Source of the DNA: an uncultured Duodenibacillus sp.
GTDB taxonomy: Bacteria > Pseudomonadota > Gammaproteobacteria > Burkholderiales > Burkholderiaceae_F
DNA: 64,000 nucleotides
NCBI GenBank assembly: GCA_944390745.1
Contig: CALXQK010000004.1
Coordinates: 62,001-126,000, forward strand
Direction of reading: 5' to 3'
A program made the position numbers and the translations under genes. This document shows, piece by piece, positions 57,133 to 64,000 of this stretch (position 1 is the first letter of the stretch; every line of letters starts with the position of its first letter). The notes beneath the pieces were generated by a model, which was not told the origin of the DNA, did not search any database, and saw nothing but the letters and a program-made list of their open reading frames with translations.

Positions 57133-57319
57133 CAGAGGAAATCAACATTGAAATAAACCACAATATACCACCATTATGTATCTATAAAATACAAACAAAA
57201 ACAAAGGCCAATCTGAATGACGCAGGCAGATTTGATCAAGATGAAGAGCCTTGAAAATAAAGAATCGAGCGCAAGGACCGGACATTCAGGCGATTGATAT
57301 ACTGCATGCTCCAGAAAGA

Positions 57320-57335
57320 TGTTCCACGTGGAACA
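57320..57335. promoter_or_regulatory. parS site 2
   Basis: TGTTCCACGTGGAACA, perfect palindrome, flanked by GA and TT. Confidence 0.95.
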
Positions 57336-57392
57336 TTTGGTGACGTTGATCTGCTTCATCCCCCATCAAGTTGAAATGGATCCCTCACCTGA

Positions 57393-57408
57393 TGTTCCAC
57401 GTGGAACA
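57393..57408. promoter_or_regulatory. parS site 3
   Basis: TGTTCCACGTGGAACA, perfect palindrome, 73 bases from site 2 start to start. Confidence 0.95.
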
Positions 57409-57766
57409 TTGAACAACCAGACCTTTGTTCAGAAGGATGATTGCGGGTCATCCGTTGATATGTTTGGGCGCGTGACGTCAGGACTCGACAGTCTTGTTTG
57501 GCGAAACGGCGCCTGGCGGACGGCGGGGCTTTGAGACCAAGGCCGTCGACTGACCAGGTTTGATTCGTCCCGCGGCGGCCAGGGCTGTCTGAAGAAGGAC
57601 AGCGGCTGCGAGCCGTTGACCCTGGTTCCGTGTCCCGCAAACAGCGACGGAATCTGCAGGTGTTTGTCGTTCTGGAATTCAATAATTGGAAAATCGGCGT
57701 TTTCTCTTTTACCTGACGGCAAGGATGTTCGCCGGGGTTTGATGAATGATTCTGCATTTCAATGAA

Positions 57767-57782
57767 TGTTCCACGTGGAACA
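57767..57782. promoter_or_regulatory. parS site 4
   Basis: TGTTCCACGTGGAACA within AATGAATGTTCC...AACATTCATT, so the palindrome extends by several bases on each side. Confidence 0.95.
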
Positions 57783-57844
57783 TTCATTGCGTCAGGCGGT
57801 GTCTTCAAAAACAGAGAAACAAAGGCCTGTTGTTCAGACGTCGA

Positions 57845-57860
57845 TGTTCCACGTGGAACA
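57845..57860. promoter_or_regulatory. parS site 5
   Basis: TGTTCCACGTGGAACA flanked by TCGA on both sides, extending the palindrome. Confidence 0.95.
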
Positions 57861-57891
57861 TCGAGGATGCAGGCAGTGAAACAGCGAATAA

Positions 57892-57907
57892 TGTTTCACG
57901 TGGAACA
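57892..57907. promoter_or_regulatory. parS site 6, at the mnmG start
   Basis: TGTTTCACGTGGAACA ends three bases before the mnmG ATG. Its GTGGAAC half lies where the ribosome-binding site should be. Confidence 0.92.
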
Positions 57908-57910
57908 AAG

Positions 57911-59818
57911 ATGAACTACCCTGAAGCATTTGATGTAATTGTCGTCGGCTGCGGTCATGCCGGAGCAGAGGCGAGTCTTGTTGCCGCCCGAATGGGGGCA
58001 AGGACGCTTCTCGTGACGCACAATGTAGAAACGATTGGCCAGCTATCCTGCAATCCTTCCATCGGAGGAATTGGCAAGGGGCACTTGGTAAAGGAAGTGG
58101 ATGCCATGGGCGGCGCCATGGGTGTGGTGACGGATCTTGCCGGCATTCAGTTCCGAATTCTGAACAGCTCCAAGGGGCCTGCTGTTCGTGCGACGCGAGC
58201 TCAGATTGATCGAAACTTGTATCGCGTGGAGATGCGCCGCCGCATTGAGAACCAGCAGAATCTCTGGATTTTTCAGCAGGCAGTCGACGATCTGATTGTT
58301 GAAGAAGACAAAGTCTGCGGCGTTGTGACCCAGACCGGAATACGGTTCTCTTCGAAGACGGTGGTTCTTTGCGCCGGGACGTTCCTCAACGGACTGGTGC
58401 ATATTGGTCTGGATCATTACTCGGCCGGCCGCGCAGGAGATCCCCCGTCGATTTCACTTGCGAAACGATTGATTGAGCTTGGTCTTCCAAGGGGGAGATT
58501 GAAGACGGGAACTCCAGCACGCATCGATGGTCGATCCATTGACTTCTCCAGGTGTAAGGAGCAGCCGGGGGATCTTGCTCCGGTTCCGTTCTTCTCCCTG
58601 ATGGAGCCTGGAATTGAACACCCGCGGCAGGTTCCGTGCTGGATCACCTATACGAATGAGCGAATGCACGACGTCATTCGCGCCAATCTTGATCGTTCCC
58701 CGATGTACTCTGGAATCATTGAAGGGATTGGCCCGCGTTATTGCCCCTCCATCGAGGACAAGGTGATGCGCTTCAAGGACAAGACGAGCCACCATGTTTT
58801 TCTGGAGCCGGAGGGGCTCGATACAAACGAGTTCTATCCAAATGGAATCTCAACATCCCTTCCGTTTGATGTGCAGCTTGAGATGATTCATTGCATCCCG
58901 GGGCTTGAGAATGCACATCTGCTGCGGCCTGGCTATGCCATTGAGTACGATTTTTATGATCCGCGCGAACTGAAGAGAACGTTTGAAACGAAGTTTTTGA
59001 AAAATCTCTACTTTGCCGGCCAGATCAACGGAACCACTGGTTATGAGGAGGCTGCGGCGCAGGGGCTGCTTGCCGGAGTGAATGCGGCCTCAAGAGCGCT
59101 TGGGCGTGAGGAGTGGACTCCGAGACGGGATGAGGCCTACATCGGGGTCATGGTTGATGATTTAACCACGCGCGGCGTCACGGAACCCTACCGGATGTTT
59201 ACGAGTCGTGCGGAATATCGCCTGAGTCTTCGCGAGGACAATGCAGATGTACGGCTTGCAGAGCTCGCACATTGCATTGGAGCTCTTCCCGAGGAGAAGT
59301 GGCGGCGATTCTGCACCAAGAGGGAAACTGTTGAACGCGAATTGCAGCGTTTGAAGACCACCTGGGTGAATCCCGCGATGCTGAAGGCGGGTGAGGATGC
59401 GCGGGTTCTTGGAACATCGATTGAACGCGAGTACAACCTTTCAGCTCTGTTGTCTCGCCCAGGAGTTCGGTATCAGGACCTGATGACGCTTAAGAAGGCT
59501 GATGATGCCCTGGTGAGCCCCGATAGCCTGTCGGATGGCCTGCAAATTGAACAGCTGGAGATCGCGCTCAAGTACCAGGGCTATATCGAGCGGCAGAAGG
59601 ATGAGGTGGAAAAGACCCGTGCGCATGAAACGATGCGGATCCCGGAAGACATTGACTACGACAAGGTCACCGGACTCTCCTTTGAGGTGCGGCAGAAACT
59701 CAAGCAGATCCGCCCTGAAACGCTGGGACAGGCAGGACGGATTTCCGGAGTGACGCCTGCTGCCATTTCCCTTCTGCTGATTCATTTGAAGCGCTTGAAG
59801 TGGGATAGAAAGTCATGA
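57911..59818 (+). CDS. mnmG: tRNA uridine-5-carboxymethylaminomethyl modification enzyme MnmG
   Basis: The FAD-binding partner of MnmE. The 635-residue protein starts [22 protein letters not shown] with the FAD fold, then [22 protein letters not shown] and the second family motif [17 protein letters not shown]; the C-terminal helical domain binds MnmE. The ATG at 57911 is the family start; the open frame further upstream runs through parS sites and is not coding. rsmG overlaps its stop by four bases. Confidence 0.97.
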   Translation: MNYPEAFDVIVVGCGHAGAEASLVAARMGARTLLVTHNVETIGQLSCNPSIGGIGKGHLVKEVDAMGGAMGVVTDLAGIQFRILNSSKGPAVRATRAQIDRNLYRVEMRRRIENQQNLWIFQQAVDDLIVEEDKVCGVVTQTGIRFSSKTVVLCAGTFLNGLVHIGLDHYSAGRAGDPPSISLAKRLIELGLPRGRLKTGTPARIDGRSIDFSRCKEQPGDLAPVPFFSLMEPGIEHPRQVPCWITYTNERMHDVIRANLDRSPMYSGIIEGIGPRYCPSIEDKVMRFKDKTSHHVFLEPEGLDTNEFYPNGISTSLPFDVQLEMIHCIPGLENAHLLRPGYAIEYDFYDPRELKRTFETKFLKNLYFAGQINGTTGYEEAAAQGLLAGVNAASRALGREEWTPRRDEAYIGVMVDDLTTRGVTEPYRMFTSRAEYRLSLREDNADVRLAELAHCIGALPEEKWRRFCTKRETVERELQRLKTTWVNPAMLKAGEDARVLGTSIEREYNLSALLSRPGVRYQDLMTLKKADDALVSPDSLSDGLQIEQLEIALKYQGYIERQKDEVEKTRAHETMRIPEDIDYDKVTGLSFEVRQKLKQIRPETLGQAGRISGVTPAAISLLLIHLKRLKWDRKS

Positions 59819-60477
59819 CACTGGAATTGAATGCTGAAAAAATCCAGGCGCGTGCTGGGGAACTGCTCGCAATGACGCTTTCAGAGGAGGAGGCCTCGCG
59901 CCTTGCTCGCTTTGCCGAGCTGCTTGCGAAGTGGAATGCAACGTACAACCTCACGAGCATTACGCGCCCGGAGGATGTCTTGGATCTGCACCTGATGGAC
60001 TCGCTGGCACTGGCTCAGTGTTCCCGGGATTTGCTCAGCGGCAGCAAAAAGGTTCTCGATGTGGGCAGCGGTGGCGGCCTGCCTGCGATTCCGCTTGCCA
60101 TTGTGAGGCCGCAGCTTGAAATTACCATGGTTGATGCCGTGCAGAAGAAGACGATCTTTCAGCGGCAGGCGATTGCGCTTCTCAGGCTGACGAATATTCG
60201 TGCGCTCCATGCCCGTGTTGAGCAAATCAAGAACCAGTGCTTTGACGTCATCACGAGCCGTGCCTTTGCATCGCTTTCCGATATGGTTCGACTCACAGCA
60301 CCGCTTCTATCGGAAAACGGCATCTGGCTTGCCATGAAGGGGAAGCTTCCCCAGGACGAAATCGATGCTCTGCCTGAAAATGTCGCAGTCGAAGAGATTA
60401 TTGGCATTGAAAAATTGAATTTCGACCGTCATTTAATTGTCCTCAAAAAAATTTCCGTGGATGGGAATTCGGTTTGA
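59815..60477 (+). CDS. rsmG: 16S rRNA (guanine527-N7)-methyltransferase
   Basis: RsmG (GidB) methylates G527 of 16S rRNA. The 220-residue SAM-dependent enzyme has [26 protein letters not shown] and [20 protein letters not shown], with [12 protein letters not shown] near residue 150. Start and mnmG stop overlap as ATGA, indicating coupling. Confidence 0.95.
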   Translation: MTLELNAEKIQARAGELLAMTLSEEEASRLARFAELLAKWNATYNLTSITRPEDVLDLHLMDSLALAQCSRDLLSGSKKVLDVGSGGGLPAIPLAIVRPQLEITMVDAVQKKTIFQRQAIALLRLTNIRALHARVEQIKNQCFDVITSRAFASLSDMVRLTAPLLSENGIWLAMKGKLPQDEIDALPENVAVEEIIGIEKLNFDRHLIVLKKISVDGNSV

Positions 60478-60852
60478 GGTCATTTATTTCGGAGTTGTTT
60501 TTCCGTTGAAAATGCCGATTTTCGTGAAAACATCGGCTGCTGGATGATCAGAAAACAGGGAAAAAAATTTTGCGCTTTTGAGAGAAAAGGGATCGCAACA
60601 CTGGCAAAATTTCAGGACGAACCAAATTTTTTTCCAAAGAAAAAGAATGGAGTTTTCCTCAGGCGTGATGCACGCATTCTCAAGGAAAATGCGGCGAGGA
60701 ATTTTGGGGAGACCCCATGAACAGCACGCCGCCGGTCTCCTGACCAGGGGAGATTGTTCGTCCAAACAAACGGTGCGGTGCAGGGGAAAGGTGAAGGTTT
60801 TAAAAAGTTTGATTATTCAAACTTAATTCAAGTCAGAAGGAACAGGCAAGGG
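60478..60852. other. rsmG-parA intergenic region
   Basis: 375 bases, AT-rich at 60480-60660. I see no gene longer than a few codons, no DnaA box and no parS site. The parA promoter should lie in the right part, next to the palindrome at 60807-60822. Confidence 0.55.
60807..60822. promoter_or_regulatory. Palindromic element upstream of parA
   Basis: GTTTGATTATTCAAAC, a perfect inverted repeat (six-base arms, TTAT centre), 30 bases before the parA ATG. It nearly equals the reverse complement of the element before mnmE. Confidence 0.45.
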
Positions 60853-61647
60853 ATGGCTTACATTTTTTGCGTCGCCAACCAGAAGGGAGGCGTTGGAAAA
60901 ACGACGACGGCGGTCAACACGGCCGCAGCGCTTGCGCGTCGCCGCCAGAAGGTGCTTCTTGTTGATCTCGATGCCCAGGGCAATGCCACGATGGGCTCCG
61001 GCGTGGAGAAAAACGAGTGTGAAAAGACGGTCTACCAGCTTCTGATCGGCGAGGCGGTCTTTGATGATGTGGTTTGCAAGAGTCCGAGCGGCGGCTACGA
61101 CCTCATCCCCGCCAACCGGGATCTGTCTGCGGCCGAAATTGACCTCATGCAGCTCAAGAATCCCGACCGGCGTCTCAAGAACGTCATCGACAAGGTGGCC
61201 GACCGGTACGACTTCATTCTCATCGACTGCCCTCCGTCGCTGTCGATGATTACCGTCAACGCCCTGTGCTGCGCGCACGGGGTGATCATCCCGATGCAGT
61301 GCGAGTACTTTGCGCTCGAGGGGCTGAGCGACCTTGTCAACACCGTGCGCCGCATTCGCCAGAACAAGAATGCCGATCTGCAGATCATCGGTCTGTTGCG
61401 CGTGATGTTCGATGCGCGCATGACGCTGCAAAAGGAGGTGAGCGAGCAGCTCAAGGAAAATTTCGGCGACCGGGTCTTTGACACCGTCATCCCCCGCAAC
61501 GTCCGGCTGGCCGAGGCGCCCTCCTACGGCGAGCCTGGCATCGTCTACGACAAGACGAGCCGCGGAGCCCGGGCCTACCTTGCCTTCGGCCGCGAGCTCA
61601 TCAAGCGCATGAAGGACCGCGACGCTCAATCCAACGAGGAGGAATAA
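60853..61647 (+). CDS. parA: Chromosome partitioning ATPase ParA (Soj)
   Basis: ParA forms ATP-dependent gradients that move ParB-parS complexes. The 264-residue protein starts MAYIFCVANQKGGVGKTTTA with the deviant Walker A motif KGGVGKTT at 11-18, then LLVDLDAQGNATMGSG (Walker A') and FILIDCPPSLS (Walker B). There is no N-terminal helix-turn-helix, so this is the short chromosomal type. parB follows three bases after its stop. Confidence 0.96.
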   Translation: MAYIFCVANQKGGVGKTTTAVNTAAALARRRQKVLLVDLDAQGNATMGSGVEKNECEKTVYQLLIGEAVFDDVVCKSPSGGYDLIPANRDLSAAEIDLMQLKNPDRRLKNVIDKVADRYDFILIDCPPSLSMITVNALCCAHGVIIPMQCEYFALEGLSDLVNTVRRIRQNKNADLQIIGLLRVMFDARMTLQKEVSEQLKENFGDRVFDTVIPRNVRLAEAPSYGEPGIVYDKTSRGARAYLAFGRELIKRMKDRDAQSNEEE

Positions 61648-61650
61648 ACC

Positions 61651-62577
61651 ATGGCTGCAACCAAGAAGCTCCGCGGACTGGGCCGCGGTCTGGACACGCT
61701 TTTGGGCGACGACGTTCCGAAGGCTCCCGCAAGAAAGACGACGGCTGCGCCTGCGGCGCCCGAGGCGCCCTCCGAGAACATGGTGGTGGAGCTTGAGCTC
61801 ACGCTGCTCAAGGCCGGCAAGTATCAGCCCCGAACGCTCATCGAGCAGGAGAAGCTTGCCGAACTGGCCGAGTCGATCAAGCAGCAGGGCGTGATCAGCC
61901 CCATCATCGTGCGCCGCAGCACCAACGGCCGCTATGAGATCATTGCGGGCGAACGGCGCTTCAGAGCCTCCAAGATTGCCGGTCGAAAGACGATTCCCGC
62001 CATCGTGCGCAAGGTTGAGGACAAGGACGCGCTTGCCATGGCGCTCATTGAAAACATGCAGCGCGAGGATCTCAATGCCATGGAGGAGGCCCTTGGGGTG
62101 AAGCGGCTCATCGATGAGTTCGGCTACACCCATGAGCAGGCGGCTGAGGCGATCGGGCGCAGCCGCTCGGGCACGACGAACCTGCTGCGGCTTCTGAATT
62201 TGACCGATCCGGTGCAGCAGATGCTTGTCGATGGCAAAATTGACATGGGGCATGCCCGCGCCCTGCTGTCGCTGGCCGGCGCCGAGCAGATCCAGGCCGC
62301 CAATGAAATTGCCGCCCGGGAGCTTTCGGTGCGCGAGGCCGAGAAGCTCGTGGCGCAGATGGCCGCCCAGCCGCGGACCAAGGCCGCCAGAAAGCCCCCG
62401 AAGGTCAATCGCGACGATCAGATTCTCGAGGAAAGGCTCTCGGAGTCGATCGGCGCGCCTGTTCACGTTGTCTACGGACGCAAGGGCAAGGGGCAGCTGG
62501 TCATCGACTTTGCCAATTTCGATGATCTGGACGCCCTGATCGCAAGGATCGCTCCAGGCGTCAAGGAAGAAAATTAG
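61651..62577 (+). CDS. parB: Chromosome partitioning protein ParB (Spo0J)
   Basis: ParB is a CTP-dependent clamp loaded at parS. The 308-residue protein has the N-terminal ParA-binding segment (KLRGLGRGLDTLLGD), the CTP-binding motif GERRFRAS (100-107), ENMQREDL (124-131), a helix-turn-helix (THEQAAEAIGRSRSGTTNLLRLL) and a C-terminal dimerisation domain. Six parS sites lie 4-6 kb upstream. GAGGAGG-like sequence before the ATG is a strong ribosome site. Confidence 0.96.
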   Translation: MAATKKLRGLGRGLDTLLGDDVPKAPARKTTAAPAAPEAPSENMVVELELTLLKAGKYQPRTLIEQEKLAELAESIKQQGVISPIIVRRSTNGRYEIIAGERRFRASKIAGRKTIPAIVRKVEDKDALAMALIENMQREDLNAMEEALGVKRLIDEFGYTHEQAAEAIGRSRSGTTNLLRLLNLTDPVQQMLVDGKIDMGHARALLSLAGAEQIQAANEIAARELSVREAEKLVAQMAAQPRTKAARKPPKVNRDDQILEERLSESIGAPVHVVYGRKGKGQLVIDFANFDDLDALIARIAPGVKEEN

Positions 62578-62596
62578 TCCGGGCTGCAGGGGAAAT

Positions 62597-62637
62597 AAGG
62601 GGTTATACCTACAAAGTAATACCCCCTATAAGCCCTT
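62597..62637. other. Imperfect hairpin after parB
   Basis: AAGGGGTTATA (62597-62607) and TATAAGCCCTT (62627-62637) pair at ten of eleven positions. No U-run follows; at most a weak terminator of the parAB transcript. Confidence 0.35.
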
Positions 62638-62644
62638 CAGCCAC

Positions 62645-62673
62645 TTGTTAAAAAGTGTGAGAATCCATAAAAT
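62645..62673 (+). promoter_or_regulatory. Sigma70-type promoter of the atp operon
   Basis: TTGTTA (62645-62650) and TAAAAT (62668-62673) with a 17-base spacer, 28 bases before the atpI start. Confidence 0.65.
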
Positions 62674-62701
62674 TGCGCCGTTTTAGGGACAGAAGCACGG
62701 T

Positions 62702-63058
62702 ATGAATCGTGAGGAATTGATCCGTATCGTCGCGTGGCAGTATGTGTTCGTCTGCGTGGTGGCTGCCGTCGCCTGGCTTGGCTGGGGGATGGTCGCCGGT
62801 CTTTCCGCGCTGGGCGGAGGAATGTGCGTCGCTGTACCCAACTCCATTTTCGCGCTCAATCTGATTCTGACGCAGATGGCGAGAAAGCCGGTGAGGCCGA
62901 CGGGCGTCATCGTCGGAGAGTTCCTCAAGATGATCGTCATCTGCGCGCTCTTTGTGCTGATGGCGAAGTTCTTCCCGGGGTTGAACTGGCCTGCAATGCT
63001 GGCGGGAATCGTCGCCGCCGTGTTCGGGCAGTTTGCCCTTGTCTTTTCTAAACACTAA
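62702..63058 (+). CDS. atpI: ATP synthase subunit I
   Basis: A 118-residue membrane protein with four hydrophobic helices (VFVCVVAAVAWLGWGMVAG, LGGGMCVAVPNSIFALNL, FLKMIVICALFVLMAKFF, MLAGIVAAVFGQFALVF). It heads the atp operon and helps assemble the c-ring. Identity rests on position before atpB and on the helix pattern; sequence conservation in the family is low. Confidence 0.85.
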   Translation: MNREELIRIVAWQYVFVCVVAAVAWLGWGMVAGLSALGGGMCVAVPNSIFALNLILTQMARKPVRPTGVIVGEFLKMIVICALFVLMAKFFPGLNWPAMLAGIVAAVFGQFALVFSKH

Positions 63059-63073
63059 ACCGAAGGATTGGTT

Positions 63074-63907
63074 ATGGCTACGACTGAAGCTCTCAGCCCG
63101 ACTGGGTACATGCTTCATCACCTTGCACATAATGCCTCAGGAAAAATGGCGTCGATCATCGACTTCTCGGTGATCAACTACGACACCATCGTGTTTTCCG
63201 TTCTCATGCTCTGCGTCGGCTTGTGGCTGCTTTATCGCGGCGCCCGCAAGGCGACCAGCGGCGTGCCCGGCAAGTGGCAGTGCGCGGTTGAAATGCTCGT
63301 CGAGATGGTCGAGGAGCAGAGCAAGTCGATCGTCCACGGCGATCGCTCGTTCATCGCTCCGGCGGCTCTGACGGTCTTCGTCTGGGTTGTCCTGATGAAC
63401 GCCATCGACTTGATTCCGGTGGATCTGCTGCCCTGGCTTGCGAGCCTGGTTGGCATTCACTACCTGCGTCCGCTTCCCACCGCCGACCTCAACGGCACGC
63501 TCGGCATCTCGGTGAGCGTGCTGCTGCTCTGCATCTACTACGGCTTCAAGGTCAAGGGCGCCGGCGGCTTCGTGCACGAGCTCTTTTCTGCGCCGTTCGG
63601 CAACAACGTTCTGCTGTGGCCGTGCAATTTCGCCCTGAACATCGTTGAGTACATCGCCAAGACCGTCAGTCTCGGTATGCGACTCTTCGGCAACATGTAC
63701 GCAGGCGAACTGGTGTTCTTCCTGATTGCTCTTCTGGGCGGCTACGCGCTTTCCTTCGGCGCCGTCGGCGGATCCCTGAGTGCACTCGGTCAAGTCGTGG
63801 CCGGCCTTTGCTGGTGGCTGTTCCACATTTTGATTGTTCTTCTGCAGGCGTTCATCATGATGATGCTGACCTTGGTTTACCTCGGTCAGGCGCATGAGTC
63901 GCACTGA
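63074..63907 (+). CDS. atpB: ATP synthase F0 subunit a
   Basis: Subunit a forms the proton half-channels next to the c-ring. The 277-residue protein has about six helices; the essential arginine is in YIAKTVSLGMRLFGNMYAGEL, and FVWVVLMNAIDLIPVD is the typical upstream motif. The ATG at 63074 has AAGGA upstream; a TTG at 63068 is in frame but less likely. Confidence 0.95.
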   Translation: MATTEALSPTGYMLHHLAHNASGKMASIIDFSVINYDTIVFSVLMLCVGLWLLYRGARKATSGVPGKWQCAVEMLVEMVEEQSKSIVHGDRSFIAPAALTVFVWVVLMNAIDLIPVDLLPWLASLVGIHYLRPLPTADLNGTLGISVSVLLLCIYYGFKVKGAGGFVHELFSAPFGNNVLLWPCNFALNIVEYIAKTVSLGMRLFGNMYAGELVFFLIALLGGYALSFGAVGGSLSALGQVVAGLCWWLFHILIVLLQAFIMMMLTLVYLGQAHESH

Positions 63908-63971
63908 CGGAATTTTTCCTCCATCCTTTTTTCTTTCTTTTCTTCCCTCACGGAAACTTAAGGAGTTTGCA

Positions 63972-64000
63972 ATGACCAACGTTGCTATGGTTGCCCTGGC
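63972..64000 (+). CDS. atpE: ATP synthase F0 subunit c (start only)
   Basis: Only nine full codons are present before the window ends: MTNVAMVAL. AAGGAG (63959-63964) gives a strong ribosome site, and the position after atpB is where atpE belongs. The identity is inferred from position and from the N-terminus. Confidence 0.75.

Larger units (their letters stand above)
57133..57910. other. parS-rich intergenic region upstream of mnmG
   Basis: 778 bases without a convincing gene. 57133-57310 is AT-rich and forms the upstream region of the transposase-like gene; the remainder contains five parS sites and ends at mnmG. I see no DnaA boxes. The stretch 57409-57766 has no recognisable feature. Open frames here begin with MFHVEH, which is just parS read as codons. 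Confidence 0.75.

Noticed and set aside
57319-57808. Open frames beginning MFHVEH (71 codons, plus) and a 150-codon minus frame
   Set aside because: The MFHVEH peptide is parS read as codons; no ribosome site or protein-like composition.
60717-60743. Eight-codon frame MNSTPPVS before parA
   Set aside because: Too short, no leader-peptide logic (no run of one amino-acid codon, no attenuator after it).
54074-60822. FNR-box reading of the mnmE and parA palindromes
   Set aside because: FNR sites are TTGAT-N4-ATCAA (14 bases); here the half-sites are two bases closer (TTGA-N4-TCAA).

Overview
The window looks like the replication-origin neighbourhood of a GC-rich betaproteobacterium of the order Burkholderiales. 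I infer a Sutterellaceae-like gut lineage (Sutterella/Parasutterella type) from the mix of gene content: a minimal PTS cluster without a sugar permease, menaquinone synthesis (menA), GatCAB, a very large DUF3683-type FAD/Fe-S oxidoreductase, and the gyrB-dnaN-dnaA / rpmH-rnpA-yidD-yidC-mnmE / mnmG-rsmG-parA-parB-atpIBE backbone. The genus is an inference from gene content, not from a sequence search.

Layout. 0-3.5 kb: PTS EIIA(Man) end, HPr and Enzyme I, then a UPF0149 protein. 3.5-7.7 kb: AmpG permease, RsuA, exonuclease III, divergent pyrE, a DUF805 membrane protein. 7.8-11 kb: gatC-gatA-gatB on the minus strand. 11.3-14.4 kb: RlpA, an M20 peptidase and a small unknown protein. 14.4-17 kb: ilvA and an ADP-ribosylglycohydrolase. 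17-18.4 kb: a MerR regulator divergent from a metallo-beta-lactamase-fold hydrolase, with a textbook MerR-type promoter between them. 18.5-26 kb: an MFS transporter and glutamate synthase (gltB, gltD). 26.7-31.1 kb: the 1319-residue FAD/Fe-S oxidoreductase and a HIT protein. 31.2-33.7 kb: birA, coaX and a SPOR-type protein. 33.7-38.8 kb: alpha/beta hydrolase, a D,D-carboxypeptidase homologue that has lost all three catalytic motifs, DUF493, lipB, menA, lipA. 38.8-40.4 kb: a dual-BON lipoprotein and a Crp/Fnr-like regulator. 40.4-41.1 kb: an AT-rich stretch with DnaA-box-like sites, a serious oriC candidate. 41.1-49.9 kb (all minus strand): a FadH-like protein lacking its active-site and Fe-S residues, a 5'-nucleotidase, gyrB, dnaN, dnaA. 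50.6-64 kb (nearly all plus strand): rpmH, rnpA, yidD, yidC, mnmE, mnmG, rsmG, parA, parB, atpI, atpB and the start of atpE.

How it works together. ParA and ParB are encoded a few kilobases from six parS sites clustered at 55.5-57.9 kb, so this is the chromosome-partition centromere. Inside that cluster, between mnmE and mnmG, lies a 514-codon minus-strand gene that resembles an IS1634/IS4-superfamily transposase over its length but appears to lack the catalytic acidic residues. It is bracketed by parS sites on both sides. Together with the catalytically dead carboxypeptidase and the FadH-like protein, the window holds three intact reading frames of well-known enzyme folds without their known active sites. 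These, the parS/transposase arrangement and the unresolved position of oriC (40.6 kb versus the dnaA-rpmH gap at 50 kb) are the points most worth following up. I saw no tRNA, rRNA, CRISPR array or intact insertion sequence.
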